From contig MKRJ01000011.1 in assembly GCA_001896885.1 (NCBI GenBank), positions 16,265 through 80,264 on the forward strand: a DNA stretch of 64,000 nucleotides, given 5' to 3'. The notes below the pieces were generated by a model. That model searched no databases, had not been told where the DNA came from, and saw only the letters and a list, made by a program, of their open reading frames with translations. This DNA comes from Rhizobiales bacterium 65-79. Its GTDB lineage: Bacteria > Pseudomonadota > Alphaproteobacteria > Rhizobiales > Rhizobiaceae. Shown piece by piece: positions 55,001 to 64,000 of the stretch (its first letter is position 1; each line of letters begins with the position of its first letter). A program made the position numbers and the translations under genes.

Positions 55001-55773
55001 CACAGCAGCGGCTCCGCCCGCTTTGGCGTTGCGTAGAGATGGCCCCCGGCGAAGTAGGCGCAGATCCGGTCCTCCTCGAGAAAGGTCACGGAGTTCGGCG
55101 ACTTGATGCGTGGGGCGTTGGCGAATTGCGCCGCCAGGATCGCCTTGACCACGACGCGCCGGCCCTTGAGGGGCGTGCCGGCGATCTTGGCAAGGTTCAT
55201 CGGCACCAGAAGCGGCCCGGCGCCGGGTCCCGCGTCGACTTCCAGATAGCGCACCACATGCTCGGCGCGGTCGACCCAGATGTCGCTCACCGTTCCGGCG
55301 ACCTTGTTGTCGGCGCCGAACACCGTCATGCCGCGCGGATCCGGATCGCCGCCGGCGACCGAATAATGGCTGTCGGCACGGGTCGGCACGATCTTGTCCT
55401 TGCCGTCCCATGTCTTGTCGGGGCGGTCGGCGCGTTCGGCCCAGGCCGCCGGACCGACGCCGTCCACCAGCGGATCGCCGGTCGGCACCATGGGAGCGCC
55501 CGGCCAGTTGCCGACGCGCCTTGCCGCCACGGGCCGCTCGTCGCGCTTGAAGCTGGGCGTGGTGACCGTTCCGCCGTCGCGCAGCCGGTAGGTCTTCTGC
55601 CGGGGGATAAGCAGGAAGCCGCGATCCTTGACCTTGCCGTCCGGATCGGATTCCAGCGGATAGCCCTCGCGGCGGTCTTCCCTGCGCAGCCAGAACACCA
55701 GGCCGGCGAAGAAGGCCCAGAAAATGTAAAGAGCGACCTGCGGTACGTCGATGTAACCCGTTATGTGACCCAT
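55000..55773 (-). CDS. puhA: Photosynthetic reaction centre H subunit
   Basis: The 257-residue protein has a single N-terminal span (VALYIFWAFFAGLVFWLRRE) and a cytoplasmic PRC-barrel domain (GTVSDIWVDRAEHVVRYLEV). The pattern MGHITGYIDVPQ is a usual PuhA start. It caps the L/M dimer. It lies 22 bases after lhaA and shares an overlap with puhB. Confidence 0.96.
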   Translation of the reverse strand: MGHITGYIDVPQVALYIFWAFFAGLVFWLRREDRREGYPLESDPDGKVKDRGFLLIPRQKTYRLRDGGTVTTPSFKRDERPVAARRVGNWPGAPMVPTGDPLVDGVGPAAWAERADRPDKTWDGKDKIVPTRADSHYSVAGGDPDPRGMTVFGADNKVAGTVSDIWVDRAEHVVRYLEVDAGPGAGPLLVPMNLAKIAGTPLKGRRVVVKAILAAQFANAPRIKSPNSVTFLEEDRICAYFAGGHLYATPKRAEPLL

Positions 55774-55795
55774 GTCCTGTCTCCCTGTCCGCGAC

Positions 55796-57229
55796 CTAGC
55801 CGGGTAGTTCGGCCAGCCCGAATGGCCTTTGCTCCTCGCCCGGAGCGCGCGCGTAGCGAACGAGCGGCCCGATGGCGATCAGCGTTGCAAAAAGAAGCGC
55901 GATCTCGGCGTGGTAGACGACGCCGTAAGCGGCATTGCGCTCGACGAAGGCCGGCCCCAGCAAGCCCCGGTCGGCCAGCGCCTGGATGATGTCGCGCAAC
56001 GCTCCCCCGGTGCCGACCGCAAGGCCCGCCGCCGTCGCCTGGACCGCGCCCCAGGCGCCGAGAGCGATGCCGCTGTCGCTGGCGCGCGCCAGATCCATGG
56101 CCGCCGTCAGCATGCCGACCGCGAACAGGCCGTTGCCGAAACCGATCATCGCAGCGCCGGCGCGGAACACCGCGGCCGACTCCAGCGGCGCCGACAGGAT
56201 GACGCAGGCGAAGGCCGGCAGGCCGGCCAGCACGCCGAACGCCGCGAGCCGGCACGGGTCCATTCCGGAGGACAGCCCCCGCGCGGCGAGCGTCAGGCCG
56301 GTGATGTTGCCGCACGCCATCAACGCGGTCAGCATGGTCGTGGCACCGACGCTCAGATGCAGGATCTGGCCGCCGTAGGGTTCGAGCAGCACGTCCTGCA
56401 TGGAAAACGCGGCCGTGCCGAGCGCAACGGTGATCAGCAGGCGCTTGGCGCGCGCCGAGCTGGTGAAGACCGACCAGGAATCACGGAACGCGGCGCGGTC
56501 GCGATTGGGATCGGTGCGCGAGGGATTGCGGCCTTCCTGCTTCCACAGGGCGACGAGGTTGAGCACCATGGTGATCAGCGCGGCGCCCTGCACGACCTGG
56601 ATCAGGCGGACGTGACTGAAGTTGGACAGCACTTCCGAGAAGAACAGCGCCGAAAACAGCATGCCGACCAGAAGCATGACATAGAGCAGCGCCACGACGC
56701 GCGGACGTTTTTCGTCCGGCGCGAGATCGCACGCCAGCGCCAGCCCCGCCGTCTGCGTGGTATGGATGCCGGCGCCGACCAGCAGGAACGACAGCGCGGC
56801 GCCGATCTCGCCGGCGTAAGGCACAGCCGCCTGGCCTTCGCCCGTCAGCACCAGGAGCGCGAACGGCATGAAGGCGAAGCCGCCGAACTGCAGCAAGGTG
56901 CCCATCCAGATGAACGGCACTCGGCGCCAGCCGAGAAAGGAGCGGTAGGTGTCGGAGCGGTGGCCGATCAGGGCGCGCGCCGGCGCGAACACGATCGGGA
57001 GCGCCACCATGAGGGCGACGACGGAAGCCGGAACCCCGAGTTCCACGATCATCACGCGATTGAGGGTTCCGGTCAGCAGCACCATCGCCATACCGACGGA
57101 AACCTGGAACAGCGACAGCCGGATGATGCGGCCGAGAGGCAGGTCCTCGCTCGCCGCGTCCGCGAAAGGCAGGAAGCGGGTGCCGATCTTCAGCCATTGC
57201 CTGGCCAGCCTGTTGCCACCGATAATCAT
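55796..57229 (-). CDS. lhaA: LhaA, PucC-family light-harvesting assembly transporter
   Basis: ATG 57229 (MIIGGNRLARQWLKIGTRFL) overlaps the bchM stop; 477 residues, about twelve membrane spans. PucC/LhaA signature regions VLLTGTLNRVMIVELGVPAS and PARALIGHRSDTYRSFLGWR are present. It supports LH1 assembly, probably by delivering bacteriochlorophyll. The start within an overlapping stop supports coupling. Confidence 0.94.
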   Translation of the reverse strand: MIIGGNRLARQWLKIGTRFLPFADAASEDLPLGRIIRLSLFQVSVGMAMVLLTGTLNRVMIVELGVPASVVALMVALPIVFAPARALIGHRSDTYRSFLGWRRVPFIWMGTLLQFGGFAFMPFALLVLTGEGQAAVPYAGEIGAALSFLLVGAGIHTTQTAGLALACDLAPDEKRPRVVALLYVMLLVGMLFSALFFSEVLSNFSHVRLIQVVQGAALITMVLNLVALWKQEGRNPSRTDPNRDRAAFRDSWSVFTSSARAKRLLITVALGTAAFSMQDVLLEPYGGQILHLSVGATTMLTALMACGNITGLTLAARGLSSGMDPCRLAAFGVLAGLPAFACVILSAPLESAAVFRAGAAMIGFGNGLFAVGMLTAAMDLARASDSGIALGAWGAVQATAAGLAVGTGGALRDIIQALADRGLLGPAFVERNAAYGVVYHAEIALLFATLIAIGPLVRYARAPGEEQRPFGLAELPG

Positions 57230-57926
57230 GACCGGACGACCTCCATCATCTCGGACGTGTAGAAGCCATGCGAGACGCGCTCGGAGCGGCGCGTCCGCCA
57301 TGCGGCGAATTCCGGCCGCCCGGCGATGTCGCGGGCAATCGCCTCGGGCCTGACCGGAACGATCGACGGAGCTCGGTCGGAGCGCGGGAATAGGCGGCCC
57401 GTCGCATGCATGAGGGAAAGCATGGGCGTGCGCGGCGCGAAGGTGAACACCATGGCGTGGCGGGTCCGTCGCGCCAGGCTGGAAAGCGCCAGCACGGCGT
57501 CGCCGGGCTGGTAATGGATAAGCGAGTCCATCGCCACCACCGCGTCGAACTCGCCATGCTCGCGCGAAAGCATGTCGCCAGCCCTGAACTCGACGCGGCC
57601 GGCGCCGGTATCGCCAGGCAAGGTCTCGGCAGCGAAGCGGATGATCTCGGGAGCGAGATCGACGCCGAGAACGTCGGCGCCGCGCCTCGCCAGTTCGATC
57701 GACAGCGCGCCGGTGCCGCAGCCGGCGTCGAGCACCCGCCAGCCGTTCAAATCTTGCGGCAGCGCCGCCAGCATCCGCGCACGCATCCGCGCGCGTCCCT
57801 CGCGCACCGTGGCGCGGATGCGGCCGAGCGGAGCCTCGGTGGCGAAGCGCTTCCAGGCCTCGACCGCGGTGCGGTCGAAATAGGTCTGGATCTCGCCGCG
57901 GCGGCGTTGATAGCTCAGTCCGTCCA

Positions 57927-57927
<1 letters not shown>
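57226..57927 (-). CDS. bchM: Mg-protoporphyrin IX O-methyltransferase
   Basis: ATG 57927 (MDGLSYQRRRGEIQTYFDRT) overlaps the bchL stop; 233 residues. The SAM motif RVLDAGCGTGALSIELARRG and the BchM N-terminal YFDRTAVEAWKRFA are clear. It makes the monomethyl ester used by AcsF. It overlaps lhaA by four bases. Confidence 0.95.
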
Positions 57928-62567
<4,640 letters not shown>

Positions 62568-62593
<26 letters not shown>

Positions 62594-64000
62594 CGTACAA
62601 TGTCTCTAGGGTTATGGTGCGAACGCCTGTCTCGGAAGCAAATCGCTCAGTGTTGCGGCGAGCTTTCCCGCGCACGAAAAACGGAATCTTCTTCAGTTCC
62701 CGCTCGGCGTCGTCCGCCCATGCGAGCGCCTTGGGGACCTCGATCAACGGACCAGCTGCCGTCGCCATTTCCCGGTCCGGCGCGCCGGCGGCGGGGGTGG
62801 CCTGGGGGAGGTGCGAGGGCTGTGCCGCGTCGTTGAACTCGAAATCCTCGCGGAACATGTGCAGGAGATGTTCTTCCAGCCCCATCATCAGCGGATGGAC
62901 CCAGGAATCGAAGATGACGTTGGCGCCTTCGATGCCCATTTGCGGCGAATAGCGCGCCGGAAAATCCTGGACATGCACGGGCGAGGAAATGACGGCGCAG
63001 GGGATGCGCAGCCGCTTGGCGACATGGCGCTCCATCTGGGTGCCCAGCACCAGCTCCGGCTGGGCCGCGACGATGGCTTCCTCGACGGCCAAGTGGTCGT
63101 CGGAGATCAGCGCCTCGATGCCGTGCTCGGCCGCCGCGGCGCGTACCTCGCGGGCGAATTCGCGCGAATAGGTGCCGAGGCCGCACAGGGTAAAGCCGAG
63201 TTCCCGGCTGGCGATGCGGGCAGCGGCGACGGCGTGGGTGGCGTCGCCGAAGATGAAGACACGTTTTCCCGTGAGATAGGTCGAATCGACCGACCGCGAG
63301 TACCAGGGCAGGCGCGAGCGCGCCGCCGGAACGTCCTGTCCGTCGATGCCGGCAGCCGCGGCCACCGCCTCGACGAAATCCCCGGTCGCCAGCGCGCCGA
63401 TGGGCGGGACGGCGACGAAAGGCTGGCCGTGGTTGCGCTTCAGCCATTCGGCCGCGACGCCGGCGATTTCGGGATAGAGAACGATGTTGAAGTCGGCCTC
63501 GGGCAGCCTGGCGAGGTCGGCGACGCCGGCGCCGAGCGGCGCTACCGCATTGACGGTTATGCCGAGGCTTTCGACCAGCTTCCTCACCTCGGTAACGTCG
63601 TCGCGGTGGCGGAAGCCCAGCGATGTCGGCCCGAGAATGTTGCACAGCCTGCCGGGCGCGCGGGCCGGCGCGGGGCCGGCAGGGGCGGGCGCGAAGGCGC
63701 GCACCAGGCGATAGAAGGTCTCGGCGGCGCCCCAGTTCTCCTTCTTCTGGTAGGAAGGCAGCTCGAGATTGATCACCGGAATATCGAGGTTCAGCGCCGC
63801 CGCCAGCCCGCCGGGATTGTCCTGGATGAGCTCGGCCGTGCACGAGGCGCCGACGAGCAGCGCGTCTGGCCGGAAGCGCTCGACGGCCTCGCGGCAGGCG
63901 GTCTTGAAGATCTCCGCCGTGTCGCTGCCGAGGTCTCGCGCCTGGAAGGTGGTGTAGGTGACCGGCGGCCGCGTCGAACGGCGCTCGATCATGGTGAACA
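62568..64000 (-). CDS. bchB: Protochlorophyllide reductase subunit B (5'-truncated by window edge)
   Basis: The frame is open through the right edge; visible residues read ...[20 protein letters not shown], internal to BchB, which normally has about 45 more N-terminal residues. The visible 477 residues contain [18 protein letters not shown] and end [19 protein letters not shown]. It is the catalytic subunit with BchN of light-independent protochlorophyllide reductase. bchN and bchF presumably lie beyond 64000. Confidence 0.94.

Overview
The window is a chromosomal segment from a high-GC alphaproteobacterium that carries a nearly complete photosynthesis gene cluster. BchXYZ, PufLM, PuhA, LH1, CrtIBCDEF, PpsR, a bacteriophytochrome and 5-aminolevulinate synthase together indicate a purple-bacterial type II phototroph. 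Magnesium-protoporphyrin ester cyclization is represented only by the O2-dependent AcsF, and no bchE is visible. Gene order, LivHK/IclR-rich flanks and abundant NitT/TauT-type transport suggest an aerobic anoxygenic phototroph of the Hyphomicrobiales (Rhizobiales). That assignment is inference; genus and species cannot be read from the sequence.

Region 1 (1-10441) is an accessory catabolic and transport region. It holds the end of a branched-chain/aromatic-acid ABC system (permease truncated by the window edge, plus binding protein), two IclR regulators, an FAD-linked oxidase, a NitT/TauT-type ABC transporter (ATPase, permease, binding protein), an SDR, an unknown protein and a MhpD-type hydratase. 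The substrate is not evident.

Region 2 (10654-18388) is a singlet-oxygen/photo-oxidative stress module built around an RpoE-type (ECF11) sigma factor and its zinc/cupin anti-sigma factor ChrR. Two back-to-back promoters of the form TGATC(C/T)-N18-TA lie between divergent operons. One operon carries rpoE-chrR-DUF1295-CFA-type methyltransferase-membrane protein. The other carries FAD oxidase-DUF1365-CFA synthase. A third promoter of the same form precedes a DUF2177 membrane protein. The gene content suggests membrane-lipid remodelling.

Region 3 (18808-25109) is light and redox sensing: a small RHH-like protein, a FixJ-type regulator, a bacteriophytochrome kinase, heme oxygenase (biliverdin supply), PpsR/CrtJ and TspO.

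Region 4 (25147-49659) contains hemC, dxs, hemE and a pseudoazurin on the minus strand, then bchIDO-crtIB plus a 49-codon ORF, crtCD (minus), crtEF-bchCXYZ, and the puf operon (small PufQ-position protein, pufBA, pufLM). No pufC or pufX follows pufM. PpsR-type TGT-N12-ACA operators precede dxs, crtI, crtD/crtE, bchC and bphO.

Region 5 (49733-64000) is one long minus-strand superoperon: bchB (truncated at the right edge)-bchH-bchL-bchM-lhaA-puhA-puhB-puhC-100-aa ORF-acsF-puhE-hemA-idi, mostly with overlapping stop/start codons. It converges on the puf operon at a strong terminator. Precursor supply (hemA, hemC, hemE, dxs, idi) is embedded with pigment and reaction-centre genes, so tetrapyrrole and isoprenoid flux is probably co-controlled with photosystem assembly.
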